Virus record (IMG/VR): IMGVR_UViG_3300029787_000216
Coordinates: 1 to 31,037 of that record
Source: a virus
DNA: 31,037 nt
Reading direction: 5' to 3' (one strand)
The notes below the pieces were generated by a model. That model made no database searches. It was given only the letters and a program-made list of their open reading frames with translations, and had not been told where the DNA came from. How positions within the stretch are numbered: position 1 is the stretch's first letter; each line of letters begins with the position of its first letter. This document shows, piece by piece, positions 19,874 to 27,577 of this stretch. Position numbers and translations under genes: made by a program.

Positions 19874-20167
19874 TTAATAATTCTGAATTATTAATTTTTC
19901 AGAATTAGGTATTTTCAAAACGGTTGTTTTGTCTTCTAGTTCTTTAATCGTTTTAACATCATAATTGAGTTGAACGTCTTTAAAGCTGTCAAATTCTGTA
20001 TACTCACAGCAATACGCGATTGGATCAAATTCTAGTTCTTGATCCGTGTCTTCCTCAAATTGAGTTAAATGATCATATAAAACGGTTAAGCCGTCATAAC
20101 TAAAGTTTTGAGGCCTTATCTTTTTAAATTCGTTTTTAAAATCAAACTCATTCATTGTTTGTTTCAT
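19874..20167 (-). CDS. Conserved hypothetical protein, 97 aa
   Basis: Start at ATG 20167, with AGGACAATAAAC upstream; the frame extends further but without a site. The segments FKNEFKKIRPQNFSYDGLTV, LYDHLTQFEEDTDQELEFDP and AYCCEYTEFDSFKDVQLNY match a family I recall as common on marine phages, plasmids and bacterial genomes, with no assigned function. The conserved CCxxTE motif is present. It is the last gene of a three-gene minus-strand operon. Confidence 0.78.
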   Translation of the reverse strand: MKQTMNEFDFKNEFKKIRPQNFSYDGLTVLYDHLTQFEEDTDQELEFDPIAYCCEYTEFDSFKDVQLNYDVKTIKELEDKTTVLKIPNSEKLIIQNY

Positions 20168-20279
20168 GTTTATTGTCCTCACTTTCTTCGTTAGGGTTTT
20201 TAACTTTCTCACCACATTCAAGACATAACCAATCATTATTGATAAGGCCTATATTTTTACAATCACACTCATTATCCAT
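20148..20279 (-). CDS. 43 aa zinc-binding-type peptide
   Basis: ATG at 20279 with AAAGGACAATAAAC upstream. MDNECDCKNIGLINNDWLCL followed by ECGEKVKNPNEESE: C5-x-C7 and C19-x2-C22 suggest a small zinc knuckle. It overlaps the downstream gene by 20 nt and the upstream gene by 8 nt. Its codons include GAGGACAATAAACATG, which is also the initiation site of the downstream gene. Confidence 0.6.
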   Translation of the reverse strand: MDNECDCKNIGLINNDWLCLECGEKVKNPNEESEDNKHETNNE

Positions 20280-20460
20280 GTTTATTGTCCTTTCTAGTAC
20301 AATTTAAAATAATATGAGTTTTTAAACCTTTTAAAACTGATATTTTATTCAATCTTAAAATGGCTCTAAATACTGAGGCCTGATCTTCTATATTCTCAAT
20401 ATCATAGAATAGACGGTCAATATCATTTACAAGATCCATTTTCTCATAGTGCTTATCCAT
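20272..20460 (-). CDS. Small hypothetical protein
   Basis: 62 aa from ATG 20460 with AAAGGACAATAAAT upstream. MDKHYEKMDLVNDIDRLFYD, IENIEDQASVFRAILRLNKIS. A mostly helical protein with a basic C terminus. The three genes of this operon share the same GGACAATAAA initiation motif. Function unknown. Confidence 0.62.
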   Translation of the reverse strand: MDKHYEKMDLVNDIDRLFYDIENIEDQASVFRAILRLNKISVLKGLKTHIILNCTRKDNKHG

Positions 20461-20502
20461 ATTTATTGTCCTTTTTTTATTTTTATTTTATCCTTTATTA
20501 TG

Positions 20503-20535
20503 CTTGACACTATATTTAATTTTGATAATGTCAAG
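20503..20535 (+). promoter_or_regulatory. Promoter-like inverted repeat CTTGACA/TGTCAAG
   Basis: CTTGACA (20503-20509) and TGTCAAG (20529-20535) are perfect 7-bp arms. On the plus strand, TTGACA is followed by GATAAT at 20524 (14-nt spacer) or TAATGT at 20526 (16 nt). It lies between a minus-strand and a plus-strand operon, so the minus arm may also act as a promoter. Similar arms occur at 14563 and 17715. Confidence 0.45.
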
Positions 20536-20557
20536 TTAGAAAGTGAGAATAAAAAAC

Positions 20558-20731
20558 ATGGACAATAAAAAACAAAGTGAATACTCAAAAGCTGAGCAAC
20601 ATTTACAAGCTACAAATTGGAAGTATTATTTAAAAGCTTGTATTAAGACAGGGCTTGAAAGCCCCACGCCATATAAAGTAATTCCATATAAAAATGGAAT
20701 AGGCATTAAAAAAATAGAGTTTATTAAATGA
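20558..20731 (+). CDS. Small basic hypothetical protein
   Basis: 57 aa from ATG 20558 (a GTG at 20543 is an alternative). MDNKKQSEYSKAEQHLQATN, WKYYLKACIKTGLESPTPYK and a hydrophobic-basic end. No clear ribosome site. ATGA coupling to a membrane-protein gene. Function unknown. Confidence 0.5.
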   Translation: MDNKKQSEYSKAEQHLQATNWKYYLKACIKTGLESPTPYKVIPYKNGIGIKKIEFIK

Positions 20732-20904
20732 TAAAAGTATTATTATTAATAGGGCTTTTATGTGGTTTTGCTCTAAGTGTTTTAGGCGTGATCTTATCGC
20801 TTCACGCTTTTACAATTGGTCTTCCTTTTTGGATTGCACCGACTATAACTTTTATCGGTATATTTTTTATATGGCGGTATTTTAGTTATTTAGAAAATAT
20901 CTAA
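20728..20904 (+). CDS. 58 aa two-span membrane protein
   Basis: ATG overlaps the previous stop. Two hydrophobic segments are visible: VLLLIGLLCGFALSVLGVIL (4-23) and PFWIAPTITFIGIFFIW (33-49), with a short loop. The small size and two spans resemble class II holins or toxin-like membrane peptides, but there is no specific motif. A strong terminator begins 20 nt after its stop. Confidence 0.65.
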   Translation: MIKVLLLIGLLCGFALSVLGVILSLHAFTIGLPFWIAPTITFIGIFFIWRYFSYLENI

Positions 20905-20923
20905 TCTCTTTAGTTAGTTAATC

Positions 20924-20956
20924 AACGCGCCCTAAAATTTAGGGCGCGTTTTTTAT
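20924..20956 (+). terminator. Strong rho-independent terminator
   Basis: AACGCGCCCTAAA (20924-20936) and TTTAGGGCGCGTT (20938-20950) are perfectly complementary, followed by TTTTATTT. The GC-rich stem of at least 9 bp plus a T run makes this the clearest terminator in the window. It separates the accessory island from the packaging genes. Confidence 0.85.
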
Positions 20957-21143
20957 TTGTGGCGCGTGGTCAATTTTTCGTGGCGCGTGATTATCTTTTT
21001 TAATTGTCTATGGATCCTAAACCGCGCCCAAAAATTAAGAGTACGAAGTACCTTATACCCTCTTTACGTAGATAGGGATCCTAATGTATGTATATATATG
21101 CTTGATTTATATTGTCAGACCCTGTAAAAAACGTTTTGGTACC
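20957..21143. other. Repeat-bearing spacer upstream of terL
   Basis: GTGGCGCGTG occurs twice (20959-20968 and 20980-20989), 21 nt apart, i.e. on the same helical face. GGATCCTAA occurs at 21011-21019 and again at about 21077-21085. Between them are CCGCGCCC and TACGAAGTA. No gene is convincing. Iterated sites next to the large terminase gene could form a packaging or regulatory site. Confidence 0.45.
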
Positions 21144-22610
21144 ATGGACTTGAATCAGGTAGATATAAATAAATTACCTGCAGATGTGCGAAAGACCTTC
21201 AAACAACTTCAAGTGTTACATGCTGAAAAAAAGATACAGAATAAAGCTAAAGAAGACTTCCTATCTTTTGTCAAATGTGTGTGGCCAGATTTTGTAGAGG
21301 GGTCCCACCACAGGCACATTGCAGATAAGTTTAATAAATTGGCGACGGGTGAAATAAATCGTCTGATAATCAATATGCCTCCTAGGCATACCAAATCAGA
21401 ATTTGCATCCTATCTTTTGCCAGCATGGATGGTGGGCCGTGATCCAAAGCTCAAAATTATTCAAGCAACGCACACGGCAGAGTTAGCGATTCGTTTTGGT
21501 CGTAAGGCAAAGAATCTTATCGATTCAGAAAATTATAGAAAAATTTTTAAGACAGCACTTCAAGAAGATTCTAAAGCAGCAGGACGTTGGGAAACATCTG
21601 CTGGCGGTGAATACTTTGCAGCTGGTGTTGGCGGTGCAATCACGGGTCGTGGTGCAGATCTTCTGATCATTGACGATCCACACTCGGAACAAGATGCAAT
21701 GTCCAAAGTATCTTTAGAGCGAGCATACGAATGGTATACATCAGGACCACGACAACGTTTACAACCTGGTGGTAAAATTATTTTAGTAATGACAAGATGG
21801 AGCACGAAAGATTTAACAGGAGCGTTAGTTGCAAATCAAAAAGAAGCAAAGTCAGATCAATGGCACGTGGTCGAGTTTCCAGCGATCATGGATCACGAAC
21901 CAGTGTGGCCTGAGTATTGGAAGTTAGATGAATTAGAAAAAGTCAAAGCAGCTTTGCCTGTAACAAAATGGAATGCACAATGGATGCAACAACCAACATC
22001 TGAAGAAGGTGCAATCTTAAAACGTGAGTGGTGGCAAGAGTACGAAGGAGATGATATTCCTCAGATCTACCACGTGATACAAAGTTATGATACAGCGTTC
22101 TTGAAAAAAGAAACAGCAGACTACAGTGCGATAACGACATGGGGAGTTTGGTATCCTAGTGAAGACAGTGGGGCAAATTTAATATTGTTAGATGCAATCA
22201 AAGGTCGGTATGAGTTTCCAGAGCTTAGACGTGTAGCGTTAGAACAATATCGGTACTGGAATCCCGAAACAGTGATCATTGAAGCAAAAGCATCTGGTCT
22301 ACCTTTGACATACGAACTTAGAAAGATGGATATCCCAGTCATGAACTTTACGCCATCTAAAGGAAATGATAAGCATGCCCGTGTAAATGCGGTTGCACCT
22401 TTGTTTGAATCTGGTATGATATGGGCTCCTAAACAGAAGTTTGCTGAAGAGGTGATTGAAGAGTGTGCATCCTTTCCGTATGGGGATCATGATGACTTGG
22501 TTGACTCCACCACGCAAGCAATTATGAGATTTAGACAAGGTGGTTTGATTGAGCATCCAGAAGATTATGTGGATGAGATCAAAGAACAGAAACAACGAGT
22601 GTATTATTAA
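21144..22610 (+). CDS. terL: Terminase large subunit
   Basis: 488 aa from ATG 21144. An in-frame ATG at 21084 with AGGGA upstream would add 20 hydrophobic residues atypical for the family, so the later start is preferred. ATPase: MPPRHTKS (79-85, Walker A variant), LLIIDDPHS (D177-D178, Walker B), LVMTRWSTKDL. Nuclease: SYDTAF (D316), VIIEAKASG (E380), GDHDDLVDS (D450, D451). It packages DNA into the prohead and cuts it. It starts the plus-strand head operon. GC content is higher than in the island upstream. Confidence 0.93.
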   Translation: MDLNQVDINKLPADVRKTFKQLQVLHAEKKIQNKAKEDFLSFVKCVWPDFVEGSHHRHIADKFNKLATGEINRLIINMPPRHTKSEFASYLLPAWMVGRDPKLKIIQATHTAELAIRFGRKAKNLIDSENYRKIFKTALQEDSKAAGRWETSAGGEYFAAGVGGAITGRGADLLIIDDPHSEQDAMSKVSLERAYEWYTSGPRQRLQPGGKIILVMTRWSTKDLTGALVANQKEAKSDQWHVVEFPAIMDHEPVWPEYWKLDELEKVKAALPVTKWNAQWMQQPTSEEGAILKREWWQEYEGDDIPQIYHVIQSYDTAFLKKETADYSAITTWGVWYPSEDSGANLILLDAIKGRYEFPELRRVALEQYRYWNPETVIIEAKASGLPLTYELRKMDIPVMNFTPSKGNDKHARVNAVAPLFESGMIWAPKQKFAEEVIEECASFPYGDHDDLVDSTTQAIMRFRQGGLIEHPEDYVDEIKEQKQRVYY

Positions 22611-22750
22611 TGGTAAAGAAGCTCACGACCACAATACCCCCATTACGAGGACCTAACCCACAGGGGTTGAATGTTCCGTTAAAACAAGTTAAAACAGTCA
22701 GACTGGAGAAATTAAATGGCAGAAAAAAGATTCAAAAAAAGAAAAGATAA
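22610..22750 (+). CDS. 46 aa basic phage peptide
   Basis: TAATG overlap with the terL stop. MVKKLTTTIPPLRGPNPQGL, then NVPLKQVKTVRLEKLNG and a Lys-rich end. I recall peptides with PP-x-x-GPNPQGL at this place in related marine phages. It overlaps the next gene by 35 nt. Role unknown, perhaps packaging or head assembly given its position. Confidence 0.7.
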   Translation: MVKKLTTTIPPLRGPNPQGLNVPLKQVKTVRLEKLNGRKKIQKKKR

Positions 22751-22955
22751 AAATGATCGTAAGCTGAAGGAGTTTCAGAAAAATAGAAGAAAAAACCCAC
22801 CACCACCAAAAAAAGATGTTTTTGGTAATGTTATAGATGAAGGCATTTTAGATAAAATAAGTGATATTATTAATGAACCTTTTTTAAGATACACCAAAAG
22901 AGCAAAAGGTGGACTTATGAAAGGAAGACCTAAGTTAGCAAAAAAAGGATTTTAA
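22716..22955 (+). CDS. Small Lys-rich hypothetical protein
   Basis: 79 aa. It begins MAEKRFKKRKDKNDRKLKEF, then NPPPPKKDVFGNVIDEG and a C-terminal RAKGGLMKGRPKLAKKGF. The KGGLMKG ending resembles the KKGG-type proteins downstream. ACTGGAGAAATTAAAT precedes the start. It ends one base before the portal gene. Function unknown. Confidence 0.72.
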   Translation: MAEKRFKKRKDKNDRKLKEFQKNRRKNPPPPKKDVFGNVIDEGILDKISDIINEPFLRYTKRAKGGLMKGRPKLAKKGF

Positions 22956-25400
22956 ATGGCAGAAATAGACAAGTCGCTTCCAAACGAACTCAGAACAGAA
23001 ATAGAAATTCCATCTGAAGAAGTAGTTGAGGAAGAAGTAGTAGAAGAAAAAGGTCCTGTAGAAGTAACACCTGAAGAAGACGGTGGTGCAACAATTGACT
23101 TTGAACCAGGTGCAATCAATGTTCCAGGAACCGAGAATCATTTTGATAACTTAGCAGATATTTTACCCGATGATATTTTAGAACCACTCGGTAACGACAT
23201 GGTTAACAACTACATGGATTATAAAACATCCAGAAAAGATTGGGAACAATCTTACATACAAGGTTTAGATTTATTAGGATTCAAATACGAAAACAGAACA
23301 GAACCATTTCAAGGAGCAAGTGGTGCCACACATCCAGTGTTAGCAGAAGCAGTTACACAGTTTCAAGCACAAGCTTATAAAGAACTCCTTCCTGCAGAAG
23401 GACCTGTAAGAACAGATGTAATTGGAGTCGAGTCTCCACCTGTTCAACAACAATCAGAACGTGTTAAAGATTACATGAATTATTTATTAATGGATCAAAT
23501 GCAAGAGTACGAACCTGAGTTCGATCAAATGCTTTTCCATTTACCTTTAGCTGGCTCAACTTTTAAAAAAGTTTACTACGATCAGCTATTAGGGAGAGCG
23601 GTGTCTAAATTTATACCCGCTGAGGATTTGATTGTTCCGTATACGGCTACCTCATTAGACGATGCGGAATCAATCATCCACTCATTAAAAATGTCAGAGA
23701 ACGATTTAAGAAAACAACAAGTTAATGGTTTTTATTCTGATGTAGATTTAGGACCTCCAGGTGTTACTAGTAATGATGATCTAACTAAAAAAGAAAGAGA
23801 GTTAGATGGTACAAAGAAAACAGGTAAACAAGAACCTGTATATACTTTGTTAGAGTGTCATGTAAATTTAGACTTAGAAGGTTTTGAAGAAGTAGATGGT
23901 GAAGGTGAACCAACAGGAATTAAATTACCTTACATCGTAACAGTTGATGAAGGTTCAAGAAAAGTTTTGGCGATTAGAAGAAACTATGCCCCAGAAGATC
24001 CAAAGAAAAATAAAATTCAATATTTCGTTCATTTTAAATTTCTTCCAGGTTTAGGGTTTTATGGCTTTGGATTGATCCATATGATTGGCGGACTAAGCAG
24101 AACTGCAACTGCTGCGCTCCGTCAATTATTGGATGCAGGTACGTTATCTAATTTACCAGCAGGATTTAAACAACGAGGAGTTAGAGTTAGAGACGAAGCA
24201 TCACCAATACAACCTGGTGAGTTTAAAGATGTTGATGCTCCAGGGGGCAGTTTAAGAGACGCATTCTTTCCTTTACCTTACAAAGAACCATCACAGACAT
24301 TGTTACAGTTGATGGGAATCGTTGTAGGCGCAGGTCAAAGATTTGCTGCTATTGCAGATATGCAAGTGGGAGACGGAAACCAAGCAGCAGCGGTTGGTAC
24401 AACTATAGCGCTATTGGAACGTGGATCAAGAGTCATGTCTGCAATACACAAACGATTATATGCAGCAATGAAAAAAGAATTTAAGATTCTTGCTAAAATA
24501 GTTTCACAATATTTACCACCTGAATATCCATATGATGTTGTTGGTGGTGCAAGAACCATTAAGCAAATAGATTTTGACGACAGAATAGATATTATCCCTG
24601 TTGCAGATCCAAATATATTTTCACAATCACAAAGAATTACGATGGCGCAAACAGAATTACAACTAGCGCAATCAAATCCACAAATACATAACTTGTATAA
24701 TGCGTATAGAAAAATGTATGAAGCAATCGGTGTTAAAGACGTTAATCAAATACTACCACCACCAGCTCCAGTACAACCGATGGATCCAAGTGTCGAGCAT
24801 ATTAATGCAATGGCAGGTAAACCTTTCCAAGCTTTTCCTGGTCAAGATCACAGAGCACACATCACAGCGCACTTAAATTTCATGTCAACGAATATGGTTA
24901 GAAATAATCCTATGATTATGGCTGCAATACAAAAAAATATTTTAGAACACATATCAATCATGGCTCAAGAACAAGTACAATTAGAGTTTAGAGAGCAAAT
25001 GATGCAATTACAGTCACTACAACAGCAAGCACCAACGAATCCACAAGCTGCACAAATGCTACAACAGATGACACAACAGATTGAAGCTAGAAAAGCAGTG
25101 TTGATTGCTGAAATGACAGAGGATTACATGAAGGAAGAGAAGAAAATTACGTCTCAATTCGACAATGATCCACTATTGAAACTAAAATCTAGAGAAGTTG
25201 ACTTACGTGCCATGGAAAATGAACGTAAAAAACAAAATGATGAAGCTCAACAAGAGCTTGCAAGAGCAAGATTGCTACAATCAAGAGAAAATTTTGAAGA
25301 TAAGCTTGAACAAAACGATGATTTAGCTAAATTACGTGCTGGAGTCAGTCTTGCAAAGTCTGGTGTACAACAGGCACAAGTTATGATAGATGATAATTAA
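22956..25400 (+). CDS. Portal protein (SU10-like family)
   Basis: 814 aa. After an acidic N terminus (about 1-70), conserved-looking segments include NRTEPFQGASGATHPVLAEA, FKKVYYDQLLGRAVSKFIPAED, RRNYAPEDP, GFYGFGLIHMIGGLSRTATAALRQLLDAGTL, MQVGDGNQAAAVGTTIALLERG and a Gln/Glu-rich helical C terminus (about 640-800). I recall this layout from large podovirus-like portal proteins of the SU10/HMO-2011 type. It forms the ring through which DNA enters the head. It follows terL as expected. AAAGGAG opens the next gene. Confidence 0.9.
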   Translation: MAEIDKSLPNELRTEIEIPSEEVVEEEVVEEKGPVEVTPEEDGGATIDFEPGAINVPGTENHFDNLADILPDDILEPLGNDMVNNYMDYKTSRKDWEQSYIQGLDLLGFKYENRTEPFQGASGATHPVLAEAVTQFQAQAYKELLPAEGPVRTDVIGVESPPVQQQSERVKDYMNYLLMDQMQEYEPEFDQMLFHLPLAGSTFKKVYYDQLLGRAVSKFIPAEDLIVPYTATSLDDAESIIHSLKMSENDLRKQQVNGFYSDVDLGPPGVTSNDDLTKKERELDGTKKTGKQEPVYTLLECHVNLDLEGFEEVDGEGEPTGIKLPYIVTVDEGSRKVLAIRRNYAPEDPKKNKIQYFVHFKFLPGLGFYGFGLIHMIGGLSRTATAALRQLLDAGTLSNLPAGFKQRGVRVRDEASPIQPGEFKDVDAPGGSLRDAFFPLPYKEPSQTLLQLMGIVVGAGQRFAAIADMQVGDGNQAAAVGTTIALLERGSRVMSAIHKRLYAAMKKEFKILAKIVSQYLPPEYPYDVVGGARTIKQIDFDDRIDIIPVADPNIFSQSQRITMAQTELQLAQSNPQIHNLYNAYRKMYEAIGVKDVNQILPPPAPVQPMDPSVEHINAMAGKPFQAFPGQDHRAHITAHLNFMSTNMVRNNPMIMAAIQKNILEHISIMAQEQVQLEFREQMMQLQSLQQQAPTNPQAAQMLQQMTQQIEARKAVLIAEMTEDYMKEEKKITSQFDNDPLLKLKSREVDLRAMENERKKQNDEAQQELARARLLQSRENFEDKLEQNDDLAKLRAGVSLAKSGVQQAQVMIDDN

Positions 25401-25417
25401 TAAAAAAGGAGCAATAA

Positions 25418-25600
25418 ATGCAAAAACTTGATAAAATCAAAGAAGTTAAAGTTGCAGAGCAGAGTATTGAAGTAGATCCTAGATCTAAAACTACTGCTGA
25501 CCAAGCTTTTAACTACATTGCTACAGGAAAACCTGAAATGCCAGTTGGCGGTCAGAAAAGAATGTTAGCAGAAAAAAGAAGAAACTCTAAAGCGTACTAA
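25418..25600 (+). CDS. Small conserved protein downstream of the portal
   Basis: 60 aa with AAAAGGAGCAATAA upstream. MQKLDKIKEVKVAEQSIEVD, then TTADQAFNYIATGKPEMPVG and QKRMLAEKRRNSKAY. A basic C terminus and a position between portal and holin-like gene suggest a head-assembly accessory. I recall homologues in related phages but no function. Confidence 0.75.
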   Translation: MQKLDKIKEVKVAEQSIEVDPRSKTTADQAFNYIATGKPEMPVGGQKRMLAEKRRNSKAY

Positions 25601-25603
25601 ATT

Positions 25604-25993
25604 ATGTGGTTTAGTGCTCTAAAGTTAGGCTTAAACGCAGCAACGCACATCTATAAGAAAAAACAAGAGACAAAGATGGCGATGGCTGACGCTCAACACA
25701 TGCATGCCTCTAAGATGGCAAAAGGGGAGAGCGAATACCAAGGCAAATTATTAGAAGCTAGACAATCGGACTGGAAAGACGAGTTTGTTTTGCTTGTATT
25801 AACGGCGCCAATTTTAGTGATTGCTTGGGGGGTCTTCTCAGACGATCCTGGAGCAGCAGAAAAAATAAAAATGTTCTTTGAACAGTTCCAGCAGCTCCCG
25901 TCATGGTTCACAAATCTGTGGATCCTTGTCGTGGCAAGTATTTATGGTATAAAGGGTACACAAATTTTTAAAAACGGCGGAGGTAAAAAATAA
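25604..25993 (+). CDS. Putative holin, 3TM/GTA-type
   Basis: 129 aa. An amphipathic N terminus with MAMADAQHMHASKMAKGESE, then DWKDEFVLLVLTAPILVIAWGVF (one membrane span), a FEQFQQLPSWFTNLW turn and ILVVASIYGIKGTQIF (another span). WKDEF, PxW and the final span match the phage/GTA 3TM holin family, which makes holes in the inner membrane for lysis. Only two clear spans are seen, so this is family-level and not certain. TAATG coupling to the next gene. Confidence 0.7.
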   Translation: MWFSALKLGLNAATHIYKKKQETKMAMADAQHMHASKMAKGESEYQGKLLEARQSDWKDEFVLLVLTAPILVIAWGVFSDDPGAAEKIKMFFEQFQQLPSWFTNLWILVVASIYGIKGTQIFKNGGGKK

Positions 25994-26463
25994 TGCCAAA
26001 CAGATTATATAATAGACAAGTAACACCTAAAGGTTATCAAAAAGGTGGTTCAGTTAAACAAAGTCCAATGGGTAGTTCATCTACAAAAGGAAATATTCTT
26101 CGTGGAAAATTAAAGTCTCAAAAAGAATTAAAAAAAATAACAGGTAGCAAAAAATATAAAGACGCTAGTTATGATGAAAAAACTAAAATGTTAAACGTTG
26201 CAACTATGAATAAAGGTGGACCTGTTAAAAAACCAAAAGTTAGAAAAATTATGGCAGGTGGTGTAGGTAAAGCAAAAGATTATCCTGGCATTAAAGAAAT
26301 TATTAAACTGAATAAAAAGGGTAAGAAAAGATTTGGAATGAAAATGGGTGGTTCTTTAAAACCTGTTGATCCTAAAACTCAAAAAGGTTTATCTAAACTT
26401 CCAACTGAAGTAAGAAACAAAATGGGCTATATGAAAAAAGGAGGAAAGGTTCATGGCAAATAG
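25993..26463 (+). CDS. KKGG-type basic phage protein A
   Basis: 156 aa, about a quarter Lys. It starts MPNRLYNRQVTPKGYQKGG, and has further GG turns (NKGGPVKK, MGGSLK, MKKGGKV). The N terminus is nearly the same as in the next gene, indicating duplication. Such glycine-lysine proteins are common in the structural modules of SAR11 phages; a DNA- or capsid-associated role is inferred from charge and position only. TAATG start; overlaps the next gene by 11 nt. Confidence 0.8.
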   Translation: MPNRLYNRQVTPKGYQKGGSVKQSPMGSSSTKGNILRGKLKSQKELKKITGSKKYKDASYDEKTKMLNVATMNKGGPVKKPKVRKIMAGGVGKAKDYPGIKEIIKLNKKGKKRFGMKMGGSLKPVDPKTQKGLSKLPTEVRNKMGYMKKGGKVHGK

Positions 26464-26971
26464 ATTATATAATAAACAAATATCTCCTAAAGGATATAAA
26501 AGAGGCGGTGGTGTAACAGGTAAAACCACTACAACTAAAACTACTACAACTACAAAATCTGAAAAGAAACCTGGAATTATTAGAAGAGCTATTGGTAGTG
26601 TTAGAAAAAAATTTTTACCAACGTTTGATGAACAGTTTTCAAAAGCTAGAAAAAATAAACAAAAAACTTTTACATCTACTAGAGATGATACTAAAAAAGG
26701 TAAACTAGAATATTCTACAAAGACAGCAGCAGAAGTTAAAGCAGCTAAGAAAAGAATGTCTGACAGAGAAAGAGCTCGTGTTGGAGATAAAAGTAAACAG
26801 CTTTCTGAAAAAGGTGCAGCTTTTAAACTTGCTAGAAAAATGGGTAAAAAAACTTTTACACACAAGGGTAAGAAATACACAACATTACTAAAAGGTGAAA
26901 AACCAGATAAAATTATGCCTGAGCTATCGGGTAAGACTTCTAAAAAAATTAAAAAATTTGTAGGAGCGTAA
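26453..26971 (+). CDS. KKGG-type basic phage protein B
   Basis: 172 aa. MANRLYNKQISPKGYKRGG parallels the start of the previous gene. A Thr/Lys low-complexity run (KTTTTKTTTTTK) follows, then a basic helical region and a C-terminal GKKYTTLLKGE, KIKKFVGA. GGAGGAAAGG is the ribosome site. Probably a paralogue that has kept only the N-terminal segment. Function unknown, probably virion- or DNA-associated. Confidence 0.8.
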   Translation: MANRLYNKQISPKGYKRGGGVTGKTTTTKTTTTTKSEKKPGIIRRAIGSVRKKFLPTFDEQFSKARKNKQKTFTSTRDDTKKGKLEYSTKTAAEVKAAKKRMSDRERARVGDKSKQLSEKGAAFKLARKMGKKTFTHKGKKYTTLLKGEKPDKIMPELSGKTSKKIKKFVGA

Positions 26972-27285
26972 TGACTAAACTTTGTCCTAGAGGTAAAGCA
27001 GCAGCCAAAAGAAAGTTCAAAGTATATCCCAGTGCATACGCGAACGCATATGCTTCTAGAATTTGTGCAGGTAAAATTAAAGATCCATCAGGTGTAAAAA
27101 GAAAAGATTTCAAAGGACCTAAAAGAGCCATGGGTGGTATGATAAAAAGAGCAACTTATATGGGTGGTGGATTAGCTGAAGCTACTCAAAGATTAAGAAG
27201 ACAAGGTTTAAAAGAAGGTGGTAAGGTTGCCAGAGGTTGTGGCGCTATCATGTCTAACAGGTCAAAGAAAACAAAAACATTTTAA
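26971..27285 (+). CDS. Conserved basic protein (LCPRGKAAAKRKF type)
   Basis: 104 aa. MTKLCPRGKAAAKRKFKVYP and SAYANAYASRICAGKIKDPSG are segments I recall as highly conserved across cyanophages and SAR11 phages. A glycine-rich MGGGLAEATQRLRRQGL part follows. Two N-terminal-half Cys (C5, C33) may bind metal. Role unknown. TAATG coupling with the previous gene; 4 nt before the next start. Confidence 0.83.
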   Translation: MTKLCPRGKAAAKRKFKVYPSAYANAYASRICAGKIKDPSGVKRKDFKGPKRAMGGMIKRATYMGGGLAEATQRLRRQGLKEGGKVARGCGAIMSNRSKKTKTF

Positions 27286-27289
27286 TGAC

Positions 27290-27577
27290 ATGGCAAAAAA
27301 TGGACTTGATAAATGGTTCAAGCAAAAATGGGTAGATATTGGGAGCAAACGAAAGGATGGTTCGTTCGCAAAGTGTGGCCGTTCAAAACAAAAAGCGGAT
27401 GCCAAACGGAAGTATCCAAAATGCGTGCCACTTGCAAAAGCCACACGGATGACCGACTCGCAAAGGGCGAGTGCTGTCAAACGAAAAAGAGCAGTAGCTC
27501 AAGGAGTGGGTGGCAAACCAACTAACGTTGCAACATTTGCTAAAAGAAAGAAGATGGGATTTGGAGGTATAGTTTGA
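27290..27577 (+). CDS. DUF5872-like protein
   Basis: 95 aa from ATG 27290 (the frame continues upstream as a shadow of the previous gene). GLDKWFKQKWVDIGSKRKDG, SFAKCGRSKQK and RKYPKCVPLAKATRMTDSQR match my memory of DUF5872, found in phages and large viruses. Basic, with two conserved Cys. GC content is visibly higher and A/T bias lower than in the flanking KKGG genes. Function unknown. Confidence 0.82.
   Translation: MAKNGLDKWFKQKWVDIGSKRKDGSFAKCGRSKQKADAKRKYPKCVPLAKATRMTDSQRASAVKRKRAVAQGVGGKPTNVATFAKRKKMGFGGIV

Noticed and set aside
21084-21143. Upstream in-frame start for terL
   Set aside because: AGGGA precedes it, but the added 20 residues (hydrophobic, Cys-containing) are unlike terminase N termini; ATG 21144 starts the recognisable domain.
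27313-27525. Alternative frame in the DUF5872-like gene
   Set aside because: The main frame has the family motifs; this one is a Lys/Thr-rich shadow without a start site.
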